64,000 nucleotides of DNA from Jeotgalibacillus alimentarius. GTDB taxonomy: Bacteria; Bacillota; Bacilli; Bacillales; Jeotgalibacillaceae. This document shows positions 18,930-28,900 of the stretch, in pieces (position 1 is the first letter of the stretch; every line of letters starts with the position of its first letter). A program made the translations under genes and the position numbers. The notes beneath the pieces are model-generated. The model ran no database searches and was not told where the DNA came from. It saw only the letters and a program-made list of their open reading frames with translations. The stretch covers positions 248,001-312,000 of the forward strand of contig NZ_JXRQ01000029.1 in assembly GCF_000829445.1 (NCBI RefSeq), in the 5' to 3' direction.

Positions 18930-19991
18930 TTATACAGCTGATTTTTTGATCTGCTTACTGCGCAGCTGACCACATGCTGCATCAATGTCTGTACCATGTT
19001 CCTGACGTACAACACAGTTGATGCCGCCTTTTTTCAGCGTATCATAAAATTTCATGATATTGTCCTGTTTGCTTCGCTCATACTGGATATGCTCATCAAC
19101 CGGGTTATACGGAATCAGGTTCACATATGCCAGGTGACGCTTATTATAAAGCATTTTTGCAAGCTGTTCTGCTTCTTCCACGTGATCATTCACGTCATGC
19201 AGCAGAATATACTCAAATGTAATCCGGCGGTTTGTTTTCTCAAGATAGTAATCGATCGCCTTCATTAGCGGCTCGATCGGATATGCACGGTTAATCTTCA
19301 TAATGCGCGTACGCAGTTCATCATTCGGCGCATGCAGAGATAGTGCAAGATTTACCTGAAGATCCTCATCAGCAAAGTCATAGATACGGTTCGCAAGACC
19401 ACTTGTTGAAACAGTGATATGACGGGCACCAATGCCAAGACCTTTTGCTGAATTCACTACACGCAGGAAGCTCATCAGGTTATCATAGTTATCAAACGGC
19501 TCTCCGATACCCATGACAACGATATGGCTGACGCGGTCTCCCTCGCCTTTTTCATCCATATACTTCTGCACACGCATGATCTGTTCAACGACTTCTCCAC
19601 TTGAAAGGTCGCGGCTCTTCTTTAACAGACCGCTGGCACAGAATGTACAGCCGATATTACAGCCTACCTGAGTTGTCACACATACTGACTGACCATATTT
19701 CTGTCTCATCAATACAGTTTCAATCAGGTTGCCGTCCTGCAGCTTAAACAGGAATTTTACAGTACCATCCTGTGAATCCTGACGAATCTGAAGATCGAGT
19801 GTCTCGATCACAAAGTTCTCTTCAAGTAATTCACGGCATTCTTTATTGACGTTCTTCATATCTTCAAAGCTTGTGACTCTCTTACGATAAAGCCAGTCCC
19901 AAATCTGTTCTGCACGAAATTTCTTTTGACCATGTTCCATAAGCCAGGCAATAAGTTGCTCTAACGTTAATCCATAAATGGAAGTTTTCAT
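18930..19991 (-). CDS. rlmN: Dual-specificity 23S rRNA/tRNA adenine-C2 methyltransferase RlmN
   Basis: Radical SAM enzyme methylating A2503 of 23S rRNA and A37 of some tRNAs. The radical SAM cluster is [20 protein letters not shown] and [10 protein letters not shown] are typical of the family. The second methyl-carrying cysteine lies in AACGQLR near the C-terminus, and the N-terminal accessory domain has [11 protein letters not shown]. The ATG at 19991 (MKTSIYGL) follows GAGGGT at 5-6 nt; two upstream ATGs in frame lack good sites. 353 residues, full length. Confidence 0.95.
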   Translation of the reverse strand: MKTSIYGLTLEQLIAWLMEHGQKKFRAEQIWDWLYRKRVTSFEDMKNVNKECRELLEENFVIETLDLQIRQDSQDGTVKFLFKLQDGNLIETVLMRQKYGQSVCVTTQVGCNIGCTFCASGLLKKSRDLSSGEVVEQIMRVQKYMDEKGEGDRVSHIVVMGIGEPFDNYDNLMSFLRVVNSAKGLGIGARHITVSTSGLANRIYDFADEDLQVNLALSLHAPNDELRTRIMKINRAYPIEPLMKAIDYYLEKTNRRITFEYILLHDVNDHVEEAEQLAKMLYNKRHLAYVNLIPYNPVDEHIQYERSKQDNIMKFYDTLKKGGINCVVRQEHGTDIDAACGQLRSKQIKKSAV

Positions 19992-20162
19992 TTTTACCCT
20001 CATTTCGAAAATGACATTCATTCTTCATTGTACGACGGGTTACCTGTAAATTGCAAGGGGATAACGGAAAACAAATCACAAAAATTCTACTTTTTCAAGT
20101 GGAATTTGACCAAAATCAGAAATTTCTTTTTAATGCAGGGGATCCTGCTACAATGGAGGGAA

Positions 20163-20330
20163 CTTAACTTACAGTCGTTACGGGGGCTCACTACACCTGC
20201 GGGCCGTTTTACAACAGCAAACCCGGGTGTATCTTACAGCAGCGGGGCTAAACACTGCGGCTGCCAGCAAAAACACAACAGCTGCAGCACAATATACCTC
20301 AACAGCCAGATTTAACAAAGCTAATCTAAA
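20163..20330. repeat. Degenerate 21-nt periodic region upstream of glycerate kinase
   Basis: Within the 323-bp gap between rlmN and glxK the sequence falls into consecutive 21-nt units (starting at 20163, 20184, 20205, 20226, 20247, 20268 and 20289). The best-conserved part is ACANCAGCWGC in units 4-7. Read on the minus strand it gives a heptad pattern of AAVVF-type, and on the plus strand another without stops. It is much weaker than the arrays at 48.4 and 50.5 kb. The glxK promoter (extended -10 TGCTACAAT at 20145-20153) lies just before it. Confidence 0.35.
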
Positions 20331-20344
20331 AAGGAGCTGATCAC

Positions 20345-21454
20345 ATGAAAATTGTACTTGCACCGGATTCATTTAAAGGAAGCCTGAGTGCTGCTGAGGC
20401 TGCGCTTGCAATGAAAGAAGGGATTCAATCTGTCATACCTGAAGCTGAATGCGTCATGATTCCGATGGCTGATGGCGGCGAAGGTATGCTCGAACCATTT
20501 ATATTTAAAAAAGGACTTATCCCTGCTGAAGTGAATGTTCTGAATACATACGGCAAGCCTAAACGAGCTTTGATCTGCATCGATGGAGACACGGCTTATA
20601 TTGAATCTGCTCAGGCTGTCGGACTGCCGGATTTTACTCCTGATGAACTCATGCCGATCCACTCCACTTCCTACGGGGTTGGAGAGATGATTCGTTTTGC
20701 ATTAGATCAGGGCTGCAAAAAAGTATTGATCGGACTCGGCGGCAGCGCAGTCAATGATGGCGGAGCAGGACTGCTTGAAGCACTGGGTGCAGCCTACACT
20801 TATACAGATGAAGTCAGCGGTCCTGTCACACTCGGCAAGCTCCAGGCGATCCAAAGAGTTGATCTGACAACGCTTGACCCCAGACTGAATGACATTGAAC
20901 TGATGATCGCATCCGATGTAAATAATCCTTTAACCGGTTCAGAAGGTGCAACAGCGATTTTTGGTCCTCAAAAAGGGGTACTTCCAGAAGATATCACCCG
21001 ATACGATAGATGGATTGAACAATTTGCTGCCCTTACAGCTGCTGAAATAATCTCAGCACCAGGTGCAGGTGCTGCAGGAGGAATGGGTTTTGCCTTATTG
21101 GCTGCAGGCGGCAAATTCGCACAGGGCGCCAGCATCATTGGTGAAGAAATGGAGCTTCCCGAGGCGATCAGTGAATGTGACCTTGTTATTACAGGTGAAG
21201 GGAGAAGTGATGAGCAGACGCTTTATGGAAAGGTTGCACATTATGTGGCCGGGCAAGCTACGCACAATCAAAAACCCGTTATTCTGTTGTCAGGCAGTCT
21301 TGACCATGAGGCTGATGAGCTCCTGGACCTTTTTACTGCGAGTTTTTCAGTCATGCACAGCCCGTGTACGCTGGACTACGCCATTAAAAACGCTAAGACA
21401 CTGACGATTAAAAGAACTGCAGAAATCGCAAAACTTATACAGCTTCAACTGTGA
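20345..21454 (+). CDS. glxK: Glycerate kinase
   Basis: GarK/GlxK family kinase phosphorylating D-glycerate to 2-phosphoglycerate (or 3-phosphoglycerate; the sequence does not tell). Family signatures are LAPDSFKGSLSA at the N-terminus, PMADGGEGM at residues 40-48, GLGGSAVNDGGAGL near 136 and GAGAAGGMGFAL near 240. 369 residues, full length, cytoplasmic. AAGGAGCTGATCAC precedes the ATG. An extended -10 TGCTACAAT lies 190 bp upstream, implying a long leader that includes the 21-nt periodic stretch. Confidence 0.93.
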   Translation: MKIVLAPDSFKGSLSAAEAALAMKEGIQSVIPEAECVMIPMADGGEGMLEPFIFKKGLIPAEVNVLNTYGKPKRALICIDGDTAYIESAQAVGLPDFTPDELMPIHSTSYGVGEMIRFALDQGCKKVLIGLGGSAVNDGGAGLLEALGAAYTYTDEVSGPVTLGKLQAIQRVDLTTLDPRLNDIELMIASDVNNPLTGSEGATAIFGPQKGVLPEDITRYDRWIEQFAALTAAEIISAPGAGAAGGMGFALLAAGGKFAQGASIIGEEMELPEAISECDLVITGEGRSDEQTLYGKVAHYVAGQATHNQKPVILLSGSLDHEADELLDLFTASFSVMHSPCTLDYAIKNAKTLTIKRTAEIAKLIQLQL

Positions 21455-21527
21455 ATAAGCATACCTCATGCATCCCGCCCTGCTTGCATGGCATAATTGA
21501 ATCATCAAGTCCAAGGAGGAGTCAGTT

Positions 21528-22526
21528 ATGAAGCTCGGGATATTAGATCAGGTACCAATGCCTGCAGGTGCTGACCCGAACGAAGTTCTGAATCAGACCG
21601 TTGCACTGGCTCAGTTTGCTGAAAATGCCGGATATCAGCGGTACTGGCTCGCTGAACACCATAATACAAACGGTCTGTTAAGTGCAGCCCCTGAAATTCT
21701 GATGACACGAATTGCATCATCTACCGATTCAATAAAAGTGGGCTCAGGCGGTGTGCTGCTGCCTCAATACAGCCCTTTAAAAGTCGCTGAAACCTTCAAG
21801 ACGATGGAAGCATTATTCCCCGGCCGGATAGACTTAGGCGTCGGCAGATCTCCCGGCGGTACGGAGCGGACGCGGGCTGCACTGACAGACAGCCGAGAAA
21901 GCATGATGAGTGCCTTCCCGCGTCATCTGGATGAACTATACGGATTTATGCACAATGAGCTGCCTAAACAGCATGAATACAGAATGGTTAAGGTTACACC
22001 GAGAACCGGCAGTGCACCGCCTGTCTGGATACTCGGACTCTCACCCCGCAGCGCAAAGCTTGCAGCAGAACGCGGGATGGGTCTGACATTCGGTCATTTT
22101 ATCAATCCTGATAAATGGGAAGAAACGCTTCGTATCTATCGTGACAACTTTACACCCGGTCAATTTGATCAGCCTACAGTCAATGTATGTGTGTTTGTTG
22201 TCTGTGCAGATACCCAGAAAGAAGCTGAGCGGCTGGCACTGTCACAGGATATGTGGCTGCTGGGCATTGAAAAAGGAGATTCACAGGTCCATTCCCCTGA
22301 CGCGCTGAGAAAACGGGGTGTTTCCTCTGCTGAACTCGAAAAGATCCGTCATAATCGCAGAAGAATGATCATTGGAACGCCACAAAAGATAAAAGCTGAA
22401 CTTGAGAAGCTCAGCAAACGCTACAACACTGATGATTTTCTGCTGATTACAAATATATACGACCCTCAAGATAAAAAAAGATCTTACGAGTTAATTGCCC
22501 GGGAAATGAATCATTCATTTTTATAA
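21528..22526 (+). CDS. LLM-class flavin-dependent oxidoreductase
   Basis: Luciferase-like monooxygenase fold of the YwcH/YtmO type, using reduced flavin. Visible signatures are LGILDQVPM at the start, RYWLAEHHNTNGL near residue 43, GSGGVLLPQYSPLKVAE, and LGVGRSPGG near 107. 332 residues, full length. The substrate cannot be predicted. AAGGAGGAGTC lies 7 nt before the ATG. It follows glxK by 73 nt without a terminator, so partial cotranscription is possible. A strong terminator closes the unit. Confidence 0.9.
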   Translation: MKLGILDQVPMPAGADPNEVLNQTVALAQFAENAGYQRYWLAEHHNTNGLLSAAPEILMTRIASSTDSIKVGSGGVLLPQYSPLKVAETFKTMEALFPGRIDLGVGRSPGGTERTRAALTDSRESMMSAFPRHLDELYGFMHNELPKQHEYRMVKVTPRTGSAPPVWILGLSPRSAKLAAERGMGLTFGHFINPDKWEETLRIYRDNFTPGQFDQPTVNVCVFVVCADTQKEAERLALSQDMWLLGIEKGDSQVHSPDALRKRGVSSAELEKIRHNRRRMIIGTPQKIKAELEKLSKRYNTDDFLLITNIYDPQDKKRSYELIAREMNHSFL

Positions 22527-22587
22527 AAAATGATGAGTGTGTGAAAGAAAAGCAGCACTTTAAACAAAGAATATATAGGATCACTAG

Positions 22588-22623
22588 AGCGCTGACCTCT
22601 TTATCACCGGTCAGCGCTTTTTT
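22588..22623 (+). terminator. Terminator after the LLM oxidoreductase
   Basis: AGCGCTGACC pairs perfectly with GGTCAGCGCT, followed by TTTTTT. Confidence 0.92.
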
Positions 22624-22639
22624 AACTGTATTTTTATAC

Positions 22640-22696
22640 TTGACACTTTTTGGTTTACCCCCTAAACTAAAATTACGATAGTTTAGGGGGTAAACC
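22640..22696 (+). promoter_or_regulatory. Promoter and MarR operator of the exporter operon
   Basis: TTGACA (22640-22645), 17-nt spacer, TAAACT (22663-22668). An 18-bp perfect inverted repeat, GGTTTACCCCCTAAACTA (22652-22669) and its reverse complement (22679-22696), with a 9-nt centre covers the -10 box and the expected transcription start. The right arm supplies AGGGGG, the apparent ribosome binding site of the following TTG-start MarR gene. Autorepression by that MarR protein is the natural reading. Confidence 0.8.
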
Positions 22697-22699
22697 ATT

Positions 22700-23170
22700 T
22701 TGGATAAAAGGCTGATAGAGGCTGTTGAGTTATTTGAAGACGTTATGGTATTTGGAACTGAACGGGTTTTAAAGAACGTCAAAGCAGACATTTGGCAGGA
22801 ATATTCAAGGGAGCAGCTGCAGGTGCTTAAAATCCTTCACAAAAACGGGCCGTTGTCTGCAGGCACACTTGCTGAACTGCAACACGTGCATAAAAGTGCA
22901 ATTTCCGGACGCTTAAAAAAATTGGAAGAAAAAAAGCTGATTGAAATTATAAAGTCACCGGAAGACCAGCGCTCAAAGTTAATTAAACTGACTGAACAGG
23001 GTGCAAATGTTGTACAAGAATCAGATCAGGCTGTATATGACTATATTGAAACGCTTTTTGCGGATCAGGTTAATGATCAGGAACTCGAACAGTTCGTTAC
23101 GATGTTTAAAAAAATCAGATCTATTTTAAGACTGGAGGGTCCAACACATGAATCAGATACTGAAATTTAA
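22700..23170 (+). CDS. MarR family transcriptional regulator (YdgG-like)
   Basis: Winged-helix repressor of 156 residues. The recognition region is LAELQHVHKSAISGRLKKLEEKKLIE, with wing residues PEDQRSKLIKLTEQG; the flanking helices form the dimer interface. The start codon is TTG at 22700, with AGGGGG inside the operator repeat about 10 nt upstream. It overlaps the MMPL exporter gene by 23 nt. In B. subtilis the YdgG (MarR)/YdgH (MMPL) pair has the same order, so this protein most likely represses its own operon and responds to an exporter substrate. Confidence 0.9.
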   Translation: MDKRLIEAVELFEDVMVFGTERVLKNVKADIWQEYSREQLQVLKILHKNGPLSAGTLAELQHVHKSAISGRLKKLEEKKLIEIIKSPEDQRSKLIKLTEQGANVVQESDQAVYDYIETLFADQVNDQELEQFVTMFKKIRSILRLEGPTHESDTEI

Positions 23171-25793
23171 ATGGCCGATCACGATTGGCCTCATTGTGCT
23201 GACTATTGCACTTTTTCTGATCGCCCCAAACCTGACTCAGCAGGCAGAGGAAGCTGGTACATTTCAACTTCCCGGGGATGCCCCTTCCCAACGTGCTGCA
23301 GATATACTAAATGATGCAGGGGCAGGAGAAGAAACGATTTCTCTCGTTTATGAACTTGATAGCGAAGCAGAACAGGCTGTGCGCGATGAGATCTCTGATA
23401 CTGCACAGCAAATAGAAGAGGTTGGCGATCCTGTATCCTCAGTATTAGATCCTTTCGAAAGCCCGGAGCTTGAAGAACAACTTGTGTCTGAAGATGGTAA
23501 GACGATACTGGTACCTGTCACAGTCGACGGAAGTCAGGAGGAGATTATCTCACTTTCTGAAGAAATTAAAACCAGTATCATTCAGGACAATCAAGAAGTT
23601 TACATTACCGGTGAGTCCATTATTAATAACGATGTGAATAAAAGTGCACAGGATGGATTGAAGCGGACTGAGATTATAACAGTGGTGTTGATATTCGGGT
23701 TACTGCTGGCAGTATTCCGTTCCATTGTGACACCTTTCATTCCTCTTGTTGCAGTTGGAATTACTTATCTCTTGAGTCAGTCGATTGTTGCCTTTTTTAT
23801 TGAGTGGTTTAATTTCCCTGTCTCGAATTATACTCAGATTTTCCTGGTGGCGATTCTTTTCGGTATCGGGACAGATTACTGTATTTTATTATTGAGCCGG
23901 TATAAAGAAGAGCTGGGTGCCGGTCACTCTGTCAACGAATCTATAGTTAATACTTATAAAACCGCAGGCCGCACTCTATATATCAGCGGGCTTGCAGTAT
24001 TTGTCGGCTTTTTTGCAATTGGTTTTGCGGACTTTCCAATCTTTAAGTCTGCTGTGGCTGTTGCAGTCGGGATTGCTGTGCTGCTGCTCGTCTTAAGTAC
24101 AATTGTCCCGTTTTTCATGGCACTTTTAAAAGAGAAGTTATTCTGGCCATCGAAGAAGTCAGCTTCCCACAGTGACAGTAAACTCTGGTCATTAATGAGC
24201 AGGTTGTCTGTTGCACGACCACTGACATCCATGCTGGTTGTTGCTGCAATTACAGTTCCGCTGTTATTTACTTATGATGAGGCATTGTCCTTTAACACAG
24301 TCGATGAAATCGGAGACAATTACGAATCTGTGAAAGGACTGAGAGCAATTGAGGACGGGTTCGGTCAGGGCGATTCACTTCCTGTTAACGTCATTCTGTC
24401 AGATGAAGAATCTCTTGTGACAGAAAATATTGTTCCTTATATCGAGAAAATAAGTAAGGAACTTGAAAACACTGAAGGCGTTGATTCAGTCCGGGCCATC
24501 ACACGTCCAACAGGTGCTCCTCTTGAAGACTTATACGCCGATACTCAGCTTGGACTCATATCAGATGGTTTGAATGAAGCAGTGAATGGTCTCAATGACG
24601 TTCAGGCCGGACTCTCAGAGATTACAAGCGGCCTCGATAATATTGTCAGTCAGGTACCTGATTCGTCCTCTGCTTCCGGGATTGGTGAGGCTGCAGCAGG
24701 AATTGCTCAGGTCAACACTCAGCTGGTACAGGTCACACAAGGACTTCAGCAAAGCGGTAATATTCAGCAGGCTGCCAGACAGCTGAATGCACTCAGTCAG
24801 GGTCTCACTGAAATTGAGCAGGGACTAAGCGGGGCTGCCGGACAAATAGAAGCCGCCTCCGGTCAGACAGCTGAACTCAGTGACGGGCTGACTCAGCTTT
24901 CAGAAGGCGTCAGTTCTTCTAACGAAGGGTTAGCGCAAATCGCTGAGGGATTGACCTCAGCAGCAGATCAGCTCGCACAAATGAGTGAAAGTGAAACAAT
25001 CAGGGATACCGGTGTGTTTATCCCTGAAGGAACATTGGAGAACGAAGATTTTAACCAGGTAATTGAACGCTACGCATTCGATGAAAATAGCGGCGTTAAA
25101 ATTGAAGTGATTCTAACAGATGATCCATATTCTCCTGTTGCAATTGAAACGGTAGAGCGGATTGAAGAGACCGTACAGAGAGCAATCACTGATACTCCTC
25201 TTGATCAGTCAGAGGTGGCAATCAGCGGTGTTTCAAGTATTAATCGTGACCTGAACAATATATCGACTAATGATTTTTCTCAGACTGTCACGATAATGCT
25301 CATTAGTCTCTTTGTCATCCTTGCGATTATTTTCCGCTCAGTGATTATGCCACTTTATATGATTGGCTCTTTGCTGCTCACATACTTCACTAGTGTAGCG
25401 ATTGCTGAGCTCATTTTCGTCAATGGTTTCGGTTATGATGGCATTTCATGGGCAGTGCCATTCTTTGGATTTGTGATGCTTGTCGCACTTGGTGTGGATT
25501 ACTCAATCTTCCTGCTCGACCGCTTTAGAGAGGAAACAGCTCAATATTCTGTCAGTGAAGCTTTGAAGGTATCCATGGCCAAAATGGGTACTGTCATTAT
25601 TACCGCTGCAATTATTCTTGCAGGTACTTTCGGTGCGATGATTCCATCAGGTGTTCTCAGCCTTGTCCAGATTGCAACAATTGTCATTACAGGACTGCTG
25701 CTATATGGTCTGATCATTTTGCCGCTGCTTATTCCAGCAGTCACTGTTTCATTTGGCAAAGGAATCTGGTGGCCTTTTAAGACGAAGCAATAA
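23148..25793 (+). CDS. MMPL/RND-family exporter (YdgH-like)
   Basis: Proton-driven exporter of lipids or hydrophobic toxins; substrate unknown. 881 residues. One N-terminal helix is followed by a soluble domain, five helices (about 175-330, with the GTDYCILLLSRYKEE motif), a second large extracytoplasmic region and a second helix block (about 710-870, with GVDYSIFLLDRFREE). The D-Y pairs in GTDY and GVDY are the expected proton-relay residues. Between about 470 and 620 lies a long region of short repeats of the L-x-x-GL-x-x-I type, predicted coiled coil. The start overlaps the MarR gene, and GGAGGG lies 10 nt upstream. Confidence 0.92.
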   Translation: MNQILKFKWPITIGLIVLTIALFLIAPNLTQQAEEAGTFQLPGDAPSQRAADILNDAGAGEETISLVYELDSEAEQAVRDEISDTAQQIEEVGDPVSSVLDPFESPELEEQLVSEDGKTILVPVTVDGSQEEIISLSEEIKTSIIQDNQEVYITGESIINNDVNKSAQDGLKRTEIITVVLIFGLLLAVFRSIVTPFIPLVAVGITYLLSQSIVAFFIEWFNFPVSNYTQIFLVAILFGIGTDYCILLLSRYKEELGAGHSVNESIVNTYKTAGRTLYISGLAVFVGFFAIGFADFPIFKSAVAVAVGIAVLLLVLSTIVPFFMALLKEKLFWPSKKSASHSDSKLWSLMSRLSVARPLTSMLVVAAITVPLLFTYDEALSFNTVDEIGDNYESVKGLRAIEDGFGQGDSLPVNVILSDEESLVTENIVPYIEKISKELENTEGVDSVRAITRPTGAPLEDLYADTQLGLISDGLNEAVNGLNDVQAGLSEITSGLDNIVSQVPDSSSASGIGEAAAGIAQVNTQLVQVTQGLQQSGNIQQAARQLNALSQGLTEIEQGLSGAAGQIEAASGQTAELSDGLTQLSEGVSSSNEGLAQIAEGLTSAADQLAQMSESETIRDTGVFIPEGTLENEDFNQVIERYAFDENSGVKIEVILTDDPYSPVAIETVERIEETVQRAITDTPLDQSEVAISGVSSINRDLNNISTNDFSQTVTIMLISLFVILAIIFRSVIMPLYMIGSLLLTYFTSVAIAELIFVNGFGYDGISWAVPFFGFVMLVALGVDYSIFLLDRFREETAQYSVSEALKVSMAKMGTVIITAAIILAGTFGAMIPSGVLSLVQIATIVITGLLLYGLIILPLLIPAVTVSFGKGIWWPFKTKQ

Positions 25794-25880
25794 AAAGTGG
25801 GTTTTGTTAAGGGCAGCGGTGGGTTTTTACTGCCAGTGGTGAACCGAAACATTCACCCGCCTCTTTAGAAGTCAAAATAA

Positions 25881-25920
25881 AAGTCCTGATGAAGCAAACC
25901 TTCATCAGGACTTTCTTATT
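25881..25920. terminator. Bidirectional terminator
   Basis: AAGTCCTGATGAAG and CTTCATCAGGACTT form a perfect 14-bp stem with a 5-nt loop, between the convergent exporter and nuclease genes. Confidence 0.92.
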
Positions 25921-25936
25921 CAAACATGATTAAGAC

Positions 25937-28900
25937 TTAAGAAGCTTTCTTACCGTGTCCTTTACCCTTACCTTTTCCTTTACCAGGCTTTTCATCATCA
26001 AGCTCGATTTCATTGCCTTCTGAATCATACAGCTCTACTCCAGCATGCTTTGCTGAGCCGCGAAGCTCAAGCTTTTGAATGTTTTCAGCTCCATAGATCG
26101 CTTCGACATTCTTATGCTGTACAATGACTTTCTTTACTTCGGTTCCTTCAAAGTCGTAAGCTGAACCTGCTTCTTTTGCGTGCAGCGTAACTTCAAGGTC
26201 TTCAAGCCCTTCTCCTTCAAAGCTCACGTTAGAACCGCGAACCATGATTTTATCAGCCTTGATTCCTTTTTCAGCTACAATGTGTACGTCATCTTCAAAA
26301 ATGTTTACTTTTTTCTGCTTATAATCAGCAAGGTTTATCACTTTCTTCTCAGGCTGTGGCTCTTCCACATCTGCTTCAAAGCTGATCTGTGCTAAAAGCG
26401 GATCGTGGTCAGATGCACGGCCGTGTACTTCCATGAAATCAGAATTGATATGCACGATATCAAACGCTGTACGCTCCGCAAGATTGTTACTCACAAGAAT
26501 GTGATCAAGCACCTGCGCGTTTCCTTCATAGTTATACGTATAGCGATCTTCTTTTTCCACTCCGTCAATCAGATTCGTCAGCTCTTCACCTTTTAACGCT
26601 TCAAGCGGTGCTGAGAATTCGAAATCATTCATATCACCAGCTACAACAATGTTCGCGTCAGGCGTGTCTGCCTGCACTTCCTGAACAAAGTCATTGATAA
26701 TGCCCGCAAGTTCAATACGTTCAGCTTCACTGCCTAGGAATGGCGGCTGATTCTGACCGAACAGCGGCTGGTCTCCACCTTTAGAGTTCAGGTGAGTGCC
26801 GACTACAATCACTTCTTCACCGTTAAATTCAAATTCAGCTACAACCGGTTTACGTGTATTCGGGAATTCTGATGGTGCGATACGTCCAGGATTGAGCGTC
26901 AGTTCGCCGTCCACGACTTCAATCGCATCATTAGCTCCGCCCTGCACACCTTCAGTCAGCTGAACACGTTCAGGATTGTAAAGGAAACCGTTACGGATAT
27001 TACCGCCAGGCTGTCCACCGTCCTGCTTATCTTCAGGAATCACTTCGGTGTAAGCATATTCCGGTCCGCCAAGCGCAACAATTTCATTGATCAGGCGCTG
27101 GTAGCTTTCTTCACCTGAAACTGTACCGTCATCAGTTGGTCCATTGCTGTCCTGTACTTCTGTCAGCGCAATAATATCAGGTGATCCAAGATCGTTAATA
27201 AATGAATCAGCAAGACGCTGCGCTTTCTCGTCACTTGTATTTGACGTGTTCGCTGAGAAGTTCTCAATATTATAAGAAGCAATCGTCAGCTCATTTTCTT
27301 TGTGTTCTATCGTTGTTGTATCAGGCTCAAGTCCGCCATCTGTGAATGCTGGCAGCTGACCTTCACCTGCAAGTACTTTATATTTACCAAAGCCATAGCT
27401 CATTACACCAATAGCTGATGTTGAAAGCTCGTCTCCAGTTTTCACAACAAAGTCCTCATCCTCAACATCAATAAATACGCGCTCAGGGTTAAAGTCATCA
27501 GGCTTTACAATTGCTCCGCCAGCCTGCGTGTATACTTCGTCACCCTTATTTGGAATTACTGCAACTTCACCATACTTCTGAGGGCCGCTTGCTGTCCCAC
27601 CGGCTACCTCAACGCGCATACCTTCAATGCTTTCATAAAAATCAATGCCGTCTTCTTCAGGGTCAAACTGTGCAAAGTTATCGTTATCAATGACTTCTGT
27701 CGGCACTTCAATGCCATTCTCTCCACCAATTACGATTGGTTCAGGAAGCTCAAGTCCTTCAGCAAGTTCATTAATATTGGTTGATTCAATCTGTGTCACA
27801 GGAAGATCATTATCAAAACGGTCTCCGTAGCCTTCCACGTAATACTCAAGCACTGTTCCGCTTACTTCTACGTGATCACCTTCAGTAAGGCCGTGATTTC
27901 TCTGATACACTAGAATACCTTCTGACGTGCGTGAGTCTTCATCCGGCGTCAGTGACTGCATATAGAAGCTGCTGCTGTTTACTACATACGTTACGACACC
28001 TTCTACATTAGGAACAGTCAGCCCTTCATACGGTGAAAAGTGCTCTGCTGCCTGGATATCATGAATCTCAATATCGTCTGTCTGAATCACATAAGTGAAT
28101 TCAGCCACATCGCTTGTTGTCATACCGTCTTTTACAGCGACTGCTTTAAGGTTAGTGTTTTCAGTAATTGTTACGCCGTCTTCATAAAGCGTGCTGTCTG
28201 CTGTCGGCTCAGAACCGTCAGTTGTATAATAAATCGACGCGCCTTCAGTTTCAGTAGACAGTTCAACAGTACCGCCTTCTTCAACAAATCCGCCTGCAGG
28301 ATTCGCTTTTACAGGACGAACCTGATTTGTATCAAAAATAATATCGTCTGCTGAACGAGGAACGATCTGGTATGTGCCGTTGAATTCTCCAACAACGCCA
28401 TTTACCACCTCATACGTACGGCCAGTCTGAATATCCATTTCTGTTGCCGGACGAATCACAATCTCGTTGCCAAATTCATCAGTTCCGTAGTAGTTACCGC
28501 TGCCTGATGAAGCAATATTCACATTTGCAACGGATACAAGTGTTCCTTCAAGTGCTTCACTTAATCCTGTCTCCGGAATCGGCTGTGGTGCAGGTGCTTC
28601 TTCCTGTCCTGTTACAACTACGTCTTCAGCTTCAGCTGCGATCTGCGCAAGCCCATTGTAATCCTGAAGCTCGCCATAGACAGAAATGATATCGCCAGGT
28701 GCTGCATCTGCTGCTGTTCTGACAACAATACCAGTACCTGCATTCTGGATGTAAATGTTGTTTGCGCCACCCTGATTAAAAACAGCGCTGACTGTACCCG
28801 TTGTAGAAACAATTGAGCCAGGCTCCTGATTTCTTACATCTGCAATACTGTCTTCTGTTACGATTGAGTATTCATACGATCTGACGTCGCTGTCATCAAG

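Noticed and set aside
20028-20315. 95-codon plus-strand ORF upstream of glxK
   Set aside because: No ribosome binding site at its start, no family, and the second half is the periodic GC-rich stretch; treated as intergenic.
25797-25850. Two GTGGGTTTT segments after the MMPL gene suggesting another periodic array
   Set aside because: Only two copies, 22 nt apart, and partly accounted for by a GGCAG/CTGCC inverted repeat.
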